Origin: Dillenia suffruticosa
Lineage: Eukaryota > Streptophyta > Magnoliopsida > Dilleniales > Dilleniaceae
DNA length: 64,000 nucleotides
Direction: 5' to 3'
Assembly (NCBI GenBank): GCA_033439265.1
Contig: JAVTVX010000012.1
Coordinates: 35,280,261-35,344,260 of the forward strand
In this document: piece after piece, positions 53,620-64,000 of the stretch
Layout of the letters: the number at the start of each line of letters is the position of its first letter
Numbering within the stretch: position 1 is the stretch's first letter
Position numbers and translations under genes: made by a program
The notes under the pieces: model-generated
Seen by the model: only the letters and a program-made list of their open reading frames with translations
What the model was told of the DNA's origin: nothing
The model's database searches: none

Positions 53620-56205
53620 AACACAGTACGAGTGTTTAACTTATCCCCCTTCCAAACAAAACGATTTTAACCTGCGCATGTCTCACTCTTTGATATCCAC
53701 AGTGGACCAAATCGTATATCACTAATATTCAAATCAATCCCTCCTATGGATTCAAATAATTCTGCCTCCCCCGTTTCCCATCATCCTTTTTAATTAATTT
53801 TTATTTTTTGTTTTTTGGATAAAAAATTGGGAATATACGCTTGAAAAAATTTCATATTAACTTGAGTGAGACCATTCCATTTGAGTTTCTCAATTATCTC
53901 TCACTTCCCACCCTTTGATTTTATTTATTATTTATTATTTATTTTTAAAATTTCTATTTTTGAACATGTTGTTCCTAAAGTGACATATAGAGGATGAAAT
54001 TTTGCTTTAATGGCTAAAATTCCATTCATCAATTCGAATTGGCTGAACAACTAATAAGCTTGTCTATAATTTAGCTTTAACTAAAAATATTGGGGAAATA
54101 CCGATCTTGGAGATAAGCTTGTCTATAGCAGAAATAATCTTGGAGATCTTTGCACACCCGTCCCCACTTTGGTCCAAACGTCAAAGCTCGTGTTGACGTC
54201 GAATTCCAATCATGGTTTCCTTTTCCACGTTTTCTATGATGCACATGGGAAAGCCCAACAACGAGAACCTCTGTCTCTCTGCCTCTCGATCTCTCTCTAC
54301 AAATGCAGTTCAGACAAGACATTGATTACATTCTTTTATATTTATATAATGAGTATCGATATTTAAATTATATTTTAATTAATTTAATTTAAATATTATT
54401 AATTTATTTTAAAGAGTAATTCTTTTAATATATATATATTTTTATTTTTAAATTTTAAAATTAAATTTTAATTAAAAAATTTAATATTTTTAATTAAATC
54501 TACTCATTTTTTTTTTTTTTTTTTTTTTGCGTAGTCAAACGTTAAACATAGGATTGTAGAAAAGGTTGGGGGAGAATTGTCAAGTCAAGATGTTAATTAT
54601 GAATGTCTGAACGGGACCCCTACGATAATGTCACTTTCTGATTATGCTCAATCCCGAATTAAATGCATTCTAAAATGTCTCCTCAAACCAAGTTTTGGTC
54701 TGAATGATGACACGAGGCAATGTGGAACATGCAAGGGTTTTTAGTTTCCTGCTGACTTTCTCAGAGCGGGCCAGCACTAGTTTTGAGGTCCAGAATAGGA
54801 TTCTAAGCCTGCCCAAATGAAGACCAGGCTGCGTCATGGCCATGTGCAATCCAAAATAGGATTCTAAACCAATTCATCTTTTTTTCATGTTTTTAAATTT
54901 TATCTAATCAATCTAATTATAGTACTATGAGATCTACATCGACTCTTATAAATTTTTTTTTTTTTTTAGAATTTGAAATCGAAATGTCTAACTAAAAAAA
55001 TAGAATGTCTGACTACTCAATATAAAAGAGTTTAATACTAATTCTCATTATTCTCTCTCTCTCTCTCTCTCTCGGTTCTTCCCGCCTCCCCCGCTTTGTC
55101 CCCGGCTTTACGTTTGATTACATTCTTTTGTTGTTAAACATTAAAACTCAATTGAGACTAACATAGGGATTTTCAGATACCGGTCAAGTAACCAAAAAAT
55201 GAAAAAAGAAGACACAGAAGGGGCAAGAATAGAAACTTTTAATGGGGGGGGGGTAGATTGGATTTTGATCTCAATTGTTATAGCCAGGAATCAATATATT
55301 AGGGGTCATGGGATCTCTCTCTCACTCTATAAGTCTTTAATCCCACCCCCCCGAGGCCCAAAATAAAAAGGTGTTCCCCCAAGTCAAGAAAAGTTAGGGT
55401 TAACTATGAAACTGAGATTGCATCCTTCAAACACTGTAGATATTGTTCCTCTTGGTAGGATACTGTCATATATCCTTAAACAAGAATCCCAATTGGCTCT
55501 GCATCAAACTCTTCTTCACTTTAAAAAACTCCTGTTCACTCTGTAAATAATTCTTCAAGGCCCCATTATCTATAGAAAAATGAGAGCTTACGTTTTTCTC
55601 CTTAACTAAAATTTGGCCATTTTTTTGGGAGGAGGGGGGCTAGGTGATGGCTCCTTTTCAACAAGTAACACATCATTATTTTCCTTATTATTATTGAGAT
55701 AGACGAAAATAGTAATATTTTGTACTGATATCTAATTAATTCAGTGATTAATCGTCGATACCCTCTTAACAAACTCTTGAATTCGATTGTTTTATAATTT
55801 AATATTATATAAAAGTCTCTCTAACGCTTGACCATTTCTTTTAACCACAGAAAAATGTTTACTAATATCAAAATCGAAAAATATTTACTAAGTTATTTAC
55901 TTATTAAGTTAAATAATAAGGGCCTTAATCTTCATCTGAAAAAAGTACTGTGAAAAAATAATAATAAGTGTTCACCATTAATCACTACTCCCCTACCGAC
56001 TGCCTTGGATGGAGAAAGAGTGAATTAATTTTGATAATCGATTTAATTTTAATTAGTAATTTTTGTCATTATTATTAAATAAAAAGAGAAAAATAACTTC
56101 AGTCTAGTAGTTTAACTCGAAATCACTTTATTCCTTGTTCAAAACTTGTTGAAGTGTTCCTATCAGTTTACATCTCTCCATCTAGTTTTGAAGGTTAATG
56201 TCGCA

Positions 56206-56206
56206 A

Positions 56207-56264
<58 letters not shown>
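56206..56264. repeat. (AAT)n microsatellite
   Basis: About 19 consecutive ATA/AAT trinucleotide repeats in intergenic DNA. Confidence 0.95.
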
Positions 56265-56268
<4 letters not shown>

Positions 56269-57055
56269 CTATCAAAATCTCAGTGAGAAATTTAGTGACT
56301 CTAAACAAGGGCAAATTTATAGAGTGCAAAACATTCAAAGAAGTCAATAGAACTCGCGCGAGGGCTAAAGAGCAAAGTGTTTTGAAACATTTCACTTGAA
56401 CAATATGGACAAAAATTTGGTAAGTGTAACAATCTCTCTCTCTCTCTCTCTCCCCCTCTCCCTGTAGTATTAAATGGAAAATTTCACTTCCATTTCTATG
56501 TTTGTCAAGGTTATGAACCACGGGGTGGTATACCGTAGGACAATTATCATTGACGTGAGTTTAGTACTAGAACACTAAAATCGTTTAATTAAAATTTCGA
56601 ATTCGAATTTTAAAAATATAAAAAAAAGTATTGAAAGAATCGATTTCTAAATTAGACTCTACAGCTGTTTGTTTGGGTTTTTGGATACCGGTGGCCAAAT
56701 AAAAAATAGTATTACACAATTTAAAATTATATAGTTACTAAGTTTCATTATTTATTAATCAAATATCATTCTAACATGGATTAAAGTTACACTCTCTTAG
56801 TAGCACTGTTCATAGGGTATGTTTACCGGGTAGGAATTATGACACAAAATTAGTAATTCATAATGTGAACCTATGCAAGTTCATGGCATTCTTTTAAAAA
56901 ATGCAAGAATGGGGGCAAACGAGCTTGACCATACCTACCAACCGGCAAACGTGAAAAATCAAATGCATCATTTTCTAAAGTTCCTATGACCTTTCCTTTC
57001 CACATATTTAAAATTGTGTCCCCATTAGCCTAAGACTTGAGATGACATAAACCCT

Positions 57056-57065
57056 CAATATAAAG
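57056..57065 (+). promoter_or_regulatory. TATA box of the ERF gene at 57.1 kb
   Basis: CAATATAAAG lies about 75 bp upstream of the ATG at 57137, leaving a leader of roughly 40-45 nt. The sequence between is A/C-rich, typical of short plant leaders. Confidence 0.5.
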
Positions 57066-57136
57066 ACAAGCATTAAAACCTCCATAGCCAAACTTCATTC
57101 AACTCAAACCTTCAGTTCTTCACAACCCTCAAAGAA

Positions 57137-57604
57137 ATGGAGCCAGCTTCACAAAGTGAGCTGCCTCTAAATGAGAATGACTCCCAGGACATGGTCATAT
57201 ACCAACTTCTCAACGAGGCCAAATCTATTCCTCCTCCATTTCTACCACCCAAAGATCAAAACATTTCCAAATCAGTCCTAGACCCATCCAAAAATATAAG
57301 CAAAAAGCGTTATAGAGGGGTGAGGCGTCGTCCATGGGGTAAATTCGCTGCAGAAATCCGCGATTCTGCTAGGCATGGTGCACGGATTTGGCTAGGCACA
57401 TTTGAGACTGCTGAGGAGGCTGCTTTGGCTTATGACAGAGCTGCTTTTCGCATGCGTGGTGCTAAAGCTATGCTCAATTTTCCTGCAGAGATTGTCAATG
57501 CATCTTCTACTGCACAAAGGTTATGTGTTTCAAATTTGGGCGAGGAAAGTTTAAGTGAGCGGATTTCGAATGATTCTACTTCAAGTAACTCTTCTGGGAT
57601 ATGA
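57137..57604 (+). CDS. AP2/ERF transcription factor, ERF group IX-like
   Basis: Intronless, 155 residues. A single AP2/ERF DNA-binding domain spans about residues 59-116 ([20 protein letters not shown] ... [20 protein letters not shown] ... GAKAMLNFP). The ERF-type Ala and Asp in AAEIRDS, rather than DREB-type Val/Glu, predict GCC-box binding. The short acidic N-terminus ([13 protein letters not shown]) and Ser-rich C-terminus are like small group IX (B3) ERFs, which mediate ethylene, jasmonate and defence responses. The C-terminus is short, without an EAR repressor motif (LxLxL or DLNxxP), so activator function is more likely. A TATA box lies 75 bp upstream. A second ERF gene lies 3 kb away in the opposite orientation but is not a close copy. 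Confidence 0.93.
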   Translation: MEPASQSELPLNENDSQDMVIYQLLNEAKSIPPPFLPPKDQNISKSVLDPSKNISKKRYRGVRRRPWGKFAAEIRDSARHGARIWLGTFETAEEAALAYDRAAFRMRGAKAMLNFPAEIVNASSTAQRLCVSNLGEESLSERISNDSTSSNSSGI

Positions 57605-60600
57605 ATCCCCACCAAATTCTCTGGACTTGGAAAGAGTTTAGTTTCTTTCATGTATGCTTTGAGGCATAATCTCACTAATGAAAATGTGAAGATTTCTTTT
57701 TCTCAGTCTTCTTCAGGTTTTTTACCTTTTTTCTGTTGGTTTCTGTACATAAGAAGATGTTCAGAGTCAAAATATATTATATTCTACAAACAAATAGCAA
57801 AAATGCTGAAATGCATGTTTCTTGCAATTGGTACATCTTTTCAAATTATTATTCGGTCACTTCTGATACGCCAAGAAACTTAGTCTTAGCTGGTTATCAG
57901 TTGTATGCCCAACATGGAGGATACTGTTCAACTCGATTCATGCATTAGTTGAAGAAAGAGATAGCAAAATTTGAAGTGAATACTTATATAGGGCAAACCT
58001 TGTCAGATATTTGGGGTATGCAGATCTTTGCTTATTTGTTCTTGAAAGGACTAAGTTGCCCTACAAGGGTCTGAATTCTGTTGAAAATGTTTTTAAATGT
58101 AAACTAATAAAAAGCTTGGAGATTCTTTGCTTATTCAGCGTTGGTTTTGCCCGCAATCAAATCAAACCTGAACATGTGGTTGGACTTCAAAATTGGGCTT
58201 TACCCGAAGTGGGGATTTGTTTAATGGCATGAATGATTAAAGATAAACTTCAATTATTTTAGATGGCTGCAATTGATAAGCATACTAGTTTATGTTACTT
58301 GGACCATGGACTGATCAAAGCAGTACGTGTTCAAAGGCACAATTTTGAAGAAGAAAAATTGGAGACTACATTACCCAAAAAGAAAAGTAGATTTTGGAGA
58401 GTTCAAATCATTTGTTTATGCTTCATCTCATTAGACCAATCACTGTGCCACCTAACATGTTCCTACTCCAAGTTCCGGAAAAGAAGAAGAAAATTCTGGT
58501 TTTTCCTCCGGGAAAGTTCATGGACATTTCCAAGCTTAAAATTAAAGACCAGTTGATCAAAATGATGGATAACTTCATATGTTCACATTTCCCGAGGTAT
58601 TTCTAATATTGCTTGAGACCCTTTTGAGGTTTCTACTAGAAAAAGGTCTCTTGCATTGTTTAATATATTTATTTTTTTTAACCTCATAGTTCTAGTGATA
58701 TGATAATGAAGTCTCTTGATCAAAATCTTTTTCAAGTTTTAGAAAAAAAAAAAAGGATTTGAAAAAACCAATCCTAATTGGGAATTTTCGTATACCAATG
58801 GTCAAGTAATTTTTATTTTTTTTAATTTTTTTATTGCTTTGTAATAGATAGAGAACAAAACTTGAATTCACAACTATGTTCACATTTGACCCTCTTTTCA
58901 CGTGTATATTTGATGAGGACTTGTTGTTTCTTTATCTAAATCAAATCTTCTAAGATTGCATTTAATTTGTACCTTGTTGGTACTAAGAAGTTGACATTGG
59001 TCGCTTCAAAATTTCATATGGATTAATCCCTGTAGCGGTCAATTAAATTGGACCTAAATTTAATCATGTGTAAAATGATGTCCTCTGAACTTTGGGTAGG
59101 TTTCTTTTATTTAGATTGACAGATTTGCACCATGTCGGCCTGGAATTAACAAGCTCTGTTTAGAATTTGAACATTATATCCCTCGGACTATACTTAGAGC
59201 AATACAACAGACCAAATGATTTTAAATTAAATAGACTAAGTTTTATATGGTAGATAATAATTAATTTCAAATTATCAATCTTTTAATCTATTTAGTTTAA
59301 AATTATTTAATCAATCTAATTACGATTCCATTATTAATTACATTTGAGAATTAGATGTAGACCCAAACTTTGAGTAAGGCCAAGGTTGGCCCAGCCGCAA
59401 CCCAAGGTCAATCCATCTCCCATGTCTAATGGTAAACCATAATTTTCTAATAATTGCCCTAAAATAACCTTAGGGGTTCATGTTATAGATCATAATTTGA
59501 CGGATTCTGGAGGACCGAAGCAGCATTGAGAGAGGAGAGAGAGAGAGAGGGAGGGGGGGGGGGAGATCTCAACCCAAAAGAACCCAGAACATCTAGAAAC
59601 AAGTCCTTGGAACTCTATGAAGCCTTGTGAAACACAGGGAATTTGATGCTAGTGGACTCGCACGCACAAAGGAACATGATGTTAAGTGGATTCACGCACC
59701 CACAACAAATTCAAAAGGGGTGATATATGGCCAATTAAATCCTCTAAAATACCAACAAAATTTGACATTCTTTTTTCCCTTTTCAATCACAAAAGAAGAA
59801 AGAAAAGAAACTGAGTACGTATAGCTGTTTCAATGTCCGAAAATGTCCATCAGCGAGGATTCCCCATTCCTTGACCACTTCAATGCGCTCTGGAATGGGT
59901 TCTACTGTCATGAACCCATGAGGATTGGCCTGGTGGACTTCGGAAGTGAGTCCGGTGTTGCCTGCAAGGCTACTTCCGGCTTCGTTTCCTCCCCAGCTAA
60001 TCCCTTGCTCGGCGAATACAAAGTTGGGTTTGGGCTGGGAGGTGCACACCGGACAGAGGCTTTTTCATAATTTCCAAGTCGGCTATTAAATTTTCAAACT
60101 TGGCTATTAAATTTTTTCGAGTTCAAATTCAGTCTAAAAGGCAAGTCGAAGCTGAGCCTAATGCAGCACCCCTTGTCTCTATCATTTATTTTCTCTGTAT
60201 TAATTAATTTGACTTGGCTGCAAGTTTTATTTGTCAAGCCCCAGCACAGCCCTATTGAATCTTATCCAATTCCTTACTGCCATATCACCATGCCATTGTT
60301 GAATGAAAAATGGGGAGGCGGCGTGACATTGAGTTATTGTTAAATAATGCTCTAGACCAAGTTCCAAACTTCAAAAGCTTGGAAAAACAGTGGAATTTCT
60401 CTAATATCGTATCATCAAGATTGGAAAAGACTTATATTATGGTCCAAAAATAAGGGGGGGGCTCTTTTCCTTTATGTTTATACATACGTACATGCATATA
60501 AAAATAATGTAAAGTTTTGCTAATTCATGATCTGATATTGGACTTGGACTAGAAATAATTCAAACGTGTGACAGTATAATTATATTCCTATTTATGTTAC

Positions 60601-60623
60601 ATAGTACAAGTTGTTGGTTTATC
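57605..60623. other. Intergenic region between the two ERF genes
   Basis: The first few hundred bases are probably ERF 3' UTR. A frame at 58403-58606 is somewhat protein-like (VPPNMFLLQVPEKKKK, then FPPGKFMDISKLKIKDQL) but unrecognised. A GA/G-rich run lies at 59531-59566, and a coding-like minus-strand segment at 59810-60040 is listed separately. Confidence 0.4.
59810..60038 (-). other. Coding-like segment, unidentified, possibly an exon or pseudogene fragment
   Basis: On the minus strand, after an acceptor-like GTGCACCTCCCAG near 60026, an open frame reads PKPNFVFAEQGISWGG, later TGLTSEVHQANPHGFMTVEP and IPERIEVVKEWGILADGH. It has much higher GC content than its flanks. The plus strand is also open here, so the coding strand is uncertain. 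No family recognised and no partner exons found. Confidence 0.3.
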
Positions 60624-61355
60624 TCATAATGAGGAGAGTAAACTATCCAAGTAGTCACTGCCAAGATCTTGAAACTCCACTACATCTTTTTTACTTTGCA
60701 ATGTTCCTTCCGTGGCAGCATTGCTGGCCTTTCTCTTCAATGCTGGTTGTTCTTCTTCTTCCAAATCACTAAACGATCTCTTTAAAGCAAGGGCTTGAGA
60801 AGTTGTAGATGAACAATTCAAGGCCTTATAGACAGTCTCAAGTGGGAAGTTGAGAAATGCCTTAGGACCTCTAATGCTTAAAGCAGCCTTGTCGTAAGCC
60901 AAGGCTGCGTCCTCAGCTGTGTCATATGTCCCTAGCCAAAGTCGCATGCTTTTTAACCTTGAGTCCCTTATCTCTGCTGCATAGTTGCCCCACGGTCGCC
61001 TTCTCACACCCCTATAATGCCTTGATTGGACCTTCTTAGTACTAGCTTCTTTTGTTCTCATATTGGAATCAAGACAATCAACGCTTTGTGAACAATCGAA
61101 GTTGCTAGGCAAGTCTATGTTGCATTTGGGAAAAATCCCATTATGGATTTCCTCCCATGTTTCCGCTCCCATTGATATCCATCTTCCCAGGCTAGGAAGT
61201 CTTTGTAGCATTTCCATTGACCCATCTCTTCTCTCTAGACTCGGAAGTTCTTGCCATGTTGTTTTGGATGATTCACTTGTTTCTCCAATGAAATTTGCCC
61301 ACACATCTTCCAAAATTGTGCCTGTTTTTCCCTTTTGATCATTCTCAATAGCCAT
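60624..61355 (-). CDS. AP2/ERF transcription factor
   Basis: Intronless. The start is taken at [10 protein letters not shown] (61355), giving 243 residues; an in-frame ATG 48 bp upstream would add a hydrophobic, non-conserved 16 residues and is less likely. One AP2/ERF domain covers about residues 114-171 ([20 protein letters not shown] ... [20 protein letters not shown] ... [11 protein letters not shown]), with ERF-type Ala/Asp. The domain has RLKSMRLW where most ERFs have a Gly-Ala before the Arg. The N-terminus has two LPSL motifs (ELPSLERR and RLPSLGRW), and the C-terminus ends in an acidic, hydrophobic activation-like tail ([17 protein letters not shown]). A basic stretch (LKRK) after the domain may add nuclear import. 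Subgroup not assigned. Confidence 0.92.
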   Translation of the reverse strand: MAIENDQKGKTGTILEDVWANFIGETSESSKTTWQELPSLERRDGSMEMLQRLPSLGRWISMGAETWEEIHNGIFPKCNIDLPSNFDCSQSVDCLDSNMRTKEASTKKVQSRHYRGVRRRPWGNYAAEIRDSRLKSMRLWLGTYDTAEDAALAYDKAALSIRGPKAFLNFPLETVYKALNCSSTTSQALALKRSFSDLEEEEQPALKRKASNAATEGTLQSKKDVVEFQDLGSDYLDSLLSSL

Positions 61356-61715
61356 CTTGATCAGGAGAAGGAAAGAAGGGTGTCCGTGGAGGATTATAAG
61401 CAAAGCGTGCCGCGTTCTTCTTGCACCAAACAGCTAAGCTTTTTGCTACATTCTTTAATATGTGGATGGGAGCCAAGTAAGAAACTTGTGCTTTAAAATT
61501 TTGATTCGGCTAAGTCTATGCGGGATTTCAGGATTTTCACACCAAGAAAAGTGTTGGAGATCATGTATTTTAATATTCCAACATTTGACATTGCGGATGT
61601 TCTAATGATTTGAGGGTATTATTCAAAAGAAAAACCTGTATGCTGTCCATAGTTTTAGCTAAAATTCTTCCTTGATTTCATTCTTTATTGAACACAAGCA
61701 ACATGAAAAAGGTAA

Positions 61716-61718
<3 letters not shown>

Positions 61719-61753
<35 letters not shown>
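61719..61753. repeat. (AT)n microsatellite
   Basis: Perfect alternating AT run of about 35 bp, self-complementary, intergenic. Confidence 0.9.
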
Positions 61754-61756
<3 letters not shown>

Positions 61757-62864
61757 ATTATTTTCATCCTTGAAAATCAAATCCTAGCAAATCGTACATT
61801 TAGAGTTGTTTGCAAAGAAACACCTGATTTTTAATATCTTTTAGTAAAATGAATCGCCCCATACGCCAGTGTACCACACATGCACAGATCATGATGCAGG
61901 GCATTGGAAAAAGAGTGGGATTATATAAATGGATTAAGAGCATGGACATTAATATGATGCTATGAATTAATGGATAATTGGTTTAGTATATAAAAATATT
62001 AAATCTCTTAATCAAATTTCAGATTTGAAACTTAAAAATGAAAAAAATTATATTTAAAGAATTTTTTCTAACAACAGCAGACTAATACTTTAATAATAAC
62101 TGTGGCTCGAAATAGATACTTTAGCAGTGAAAATCCGGGTTCCAAGCATTTGATTTGCCAACTTTGGTTAAAGCCAAGAAAAAATGTGTAACACTCAGAA
62201 TTAAATATTTAAATAGGATCCACACGCTTCATCATTAAAAAAATAAAATCGGATTTGCTCGTTAATCAAGTGACATTAATTTACAAAGTTAGGGCTTTCT
62301 AAGTTCAATGTATTAGAGAGAGTAAACGTGTAAGCTAATGCACAAGAAAACTTAGTCTCTATTAGATTAGTTTTTTTTTCTTCATATAAACTATCAATAA
62401 AATTTGATAATAATATTGGACTCAATTAATTTTGGTTCTTAAACTTTCGGCCTAGTGGTTGTGGCCCCACGTGGGAGTTAGACCTCTGACCCATGTTCGA
62501 TTTGTGGTACCAACACGCGCACACACAATCAAGACGTTGGTGCAGGTGGGATAGAAATCTTCGTCTCTTAATCAAGTTAGGAGTTCAATTTCCCCTAGAC
62601 ACGGAAAAAATAATCTTGGGAGACTCGCCCCCACAAAATAGGCCCTGCAGCTATTGATCCATATTAATCGAGATAAAATTTTGAATACTGAGTGGTGATC
62701 AAGTCATAATACCAAAATTATATTCGTTAAAAGCCTATAAATAATCACATATGCTGGAGCGGCCCAAAACGGGAATGGAGAGTTTTTTGCTTGTGCAGAT
62801 ATTGGGCCTTCTAGGCCCAATAAAGTTATTGATCCCACTAATATGGCGGGCCCATGACGCTTCC

Positions 62865-62873
62865 TATATATAT

Positions 62874-62907
<34 letters not shown>

Positions 62908-62914
62908 ATATATT
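62865..62914. repeat. (AT)n microsatellite with AAT interruptions
   Basis: About 50 bp of alternating AT with two short interruptions, intergenic, near the SINE-like segment ending at about 62720. Confidence 0.9.
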
Positions 62915-64000
62915 TGATTGTATTCGAGACTTTATCTTTATTAAATCTGGATCGATCATTATAAGATCTGTTTTGCAGAAATAAGTCTTTCAATATTCAT
63001 TTTTTCCATTTTCATGTCACCCTTTACTAGCTATGCCAACTAACGTTGGAATTGATGCTTCCTATTGCTCGGGATGCAAGTGTGGGACAAATTAAAATTG
63101 TAAAATTGTAAAACATATCATTGTTTAGTTTATTTTGTTAAAAAAAAATTATTGACCCGTTCCATCTGATAATTTTTCAAGGATCGGTATTCCTTGGGTT
63201 TTCCCCATTTTAGAGCACGAAGTTGATAAATTAACAAAAAATACCAACCCCTGAAAAGGAATTGACTTGCGTAAGAATTAGTATTATTATTAAGATTTAA
63301 ACTTATCGAGAAAAAAATAGATTTATGGATGAAATTAAATATAAAATCTTTACATGCAAAAGCATTTCATTATTAGATAAAAATCAACAGTTTTAATATC
63401 GATCGGGATTAATCGACTAAAATAATATATTATGTTAATATATTACGAAGATAATAGCTATAGATAATTATTGACTCCCGAGAAAGGATCACTACGCTTC
63501 CTTCGATCATGTTATTTTATTTCACGAATTTTCAATTAGACTTGATCTAATAATTATAATCAAGCCACTATACTGAGGTCATATAATATCTTTGGAGAAT
63601 TTTAAACTTACTTTTATGACACGATTAAATTAAGCTTGATAATCCATAGCAAGTGTTAGTAATCTTCGAGTTGAGTCCCATATAAAATTATGGGACTCGA
63701 TTAAATTCGTATTCAAACACATACTTATCATAGGATTATACTAAACCAATGGTAGCTTTCATAATTTTTTGACAATCCTAAGATTTTGATGCGCCAGAAG
63801 GGGACTCTTTCTGCTTCAACGGGTGCCAATTTCACAAGACTTGGAAACGGACGATGGTGTTTTCCGGGTAGGCCTTTCTCTGCAATCATGGCATATAAAT
63901 TTTGGCCAACTCCCACATGGCCGCCCCAAATCACGTCTTTTTACTTATATGTCCTCCATTCAACATGCAAATTGTGAGGCCTAGGGGTTCATATGCACGT

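Larger units (their letters stand above)
53153..57050. other. Intergenic region, largely AT-rich
   Basis: No established gene. A GC-richer stretch at 53380-53720 holds a short coding-like frame on the minus strand (see separate entry). Repeats include a CT run (55051-55073), an (AAT)n run (56206-56264), another CT run (56435-56455), and degenerate SINE-like segments near 54890-55020 and 56570-56710. Confidence 0.45.
61404..64000. other. AT-rich intergenic region to window end
   Basis: Contains two AT microsatellites (61719-61753 and about 62865-62914) and a SINE-like segment at about 62440-62720 (two box-B-like motifs, CATGTTCGATTTGTGG and GAGTTCAATTTCCCC, and the shared ATATTAATCGAGATAAA module). 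A GC-richer patch at 63780-63940 is open on both strands, but no gene is recognised; it could be the edge of a feature continuing beyond the window. Confidence 0.45.

Noticed and set aside
58403..58606. Protein-like plus-strand frame downstream of the first ERF
   Set aside because: Lys- and Pro-rich stretch with some coding look, but no family, no clear start and no neighbouring exons; mentioned only in the intergenic entry.
63728..63977. Open frames on both strands near the window end
   Set aside because: Both strands are open, no motif is recognised and the feature may extend beyond the window, so no call is possible.

Overview
This is a nuclear genome window from a flowering plant, almost certainly a eudicot. 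The evidence is AT-rich intergenic DNA, many short introns with GT-AG borders, and plant-specific families (VOZ, WOX, LBD, AP2/ERF, ROP, UGT79-like). The species cannot be fixed from the sequence. Long GA/CT dinucleotide tracts are unusually frequent, often next to 5' ends of genes.

Layout. 1-4.4 kb: AT-rich, no gene recognised, one very short retroposon. 4.6-8.0 kb (+): VOZ transcription factor, 4 coding exons. 9.4-10.6 kb (-): the small transcription elongation factor ELOF1, 4 coding exons including one of 22 nt, plus a probable 5'-UTR intron. 12.5-17.1 kb (+): a large predicted organelle-targeted membrane protein, 8 exons, with a suspicious extra C-terminal exon beyond its stop. 17.9-19.3 kb (+): intronless UDP-glycosyltransferase of the UGT79 type. 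21.1-23.1 kb (+): 28-kDa heat- and acid-stable phosphoprotein (PDGFA-associated protein 1) homologue, 8 exons. 25.5 kb (+): 114-residue single-pass membrane protein. 27.8-32.4 kb (-): RABA1f-type Rab11 GTPase with a 3.95-kb intron. 37.5-39.8 kb (-): WOX9-type homeobox gene, whose usual stop is missing or hidden by splicing. 41-51 kb: repeat-rich stretch with a hAT MITE, several SINEs with target-site duplications and a truncated U2 snRNA retrocopy, interrupted by a ROP small GTPase (48.0-49.8 kb, -) with a GC-AG intron. 51.7-53.2 kb (+): frameshifted LBD (LOB-domain) pseudogene with a tandemly duplicated 3' part. 57.1-57.6 kb (+) and 60.6-61.4 kb (-): two intronless AP2/ERF genes. 61.4-64 kb: AT-rich, no gene recognised.

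The genes are ordinary independent plant genes, not an operon or a dedicated system. Functionally they include transcription regulators (VOZ, WOX9, two ERFs), transcription elongation (ELOF1), trafficking and polarity GTPases (RABA1f, ROP) and secondary metabolism (UGT). The most interesting material is outside the intact genes: two families of short tRNA-like retroposons, one nested inside another element with both target-site duplications readable; a 31-bp U2 snRNA fragment flanked by an 11-bp duplication; the WOX9 C-terminus running into a microsatellite; and a decayed LBD gene. Exon borders were derived by hand from splice signals, reading frame and family similarity, with no transcript evidence.
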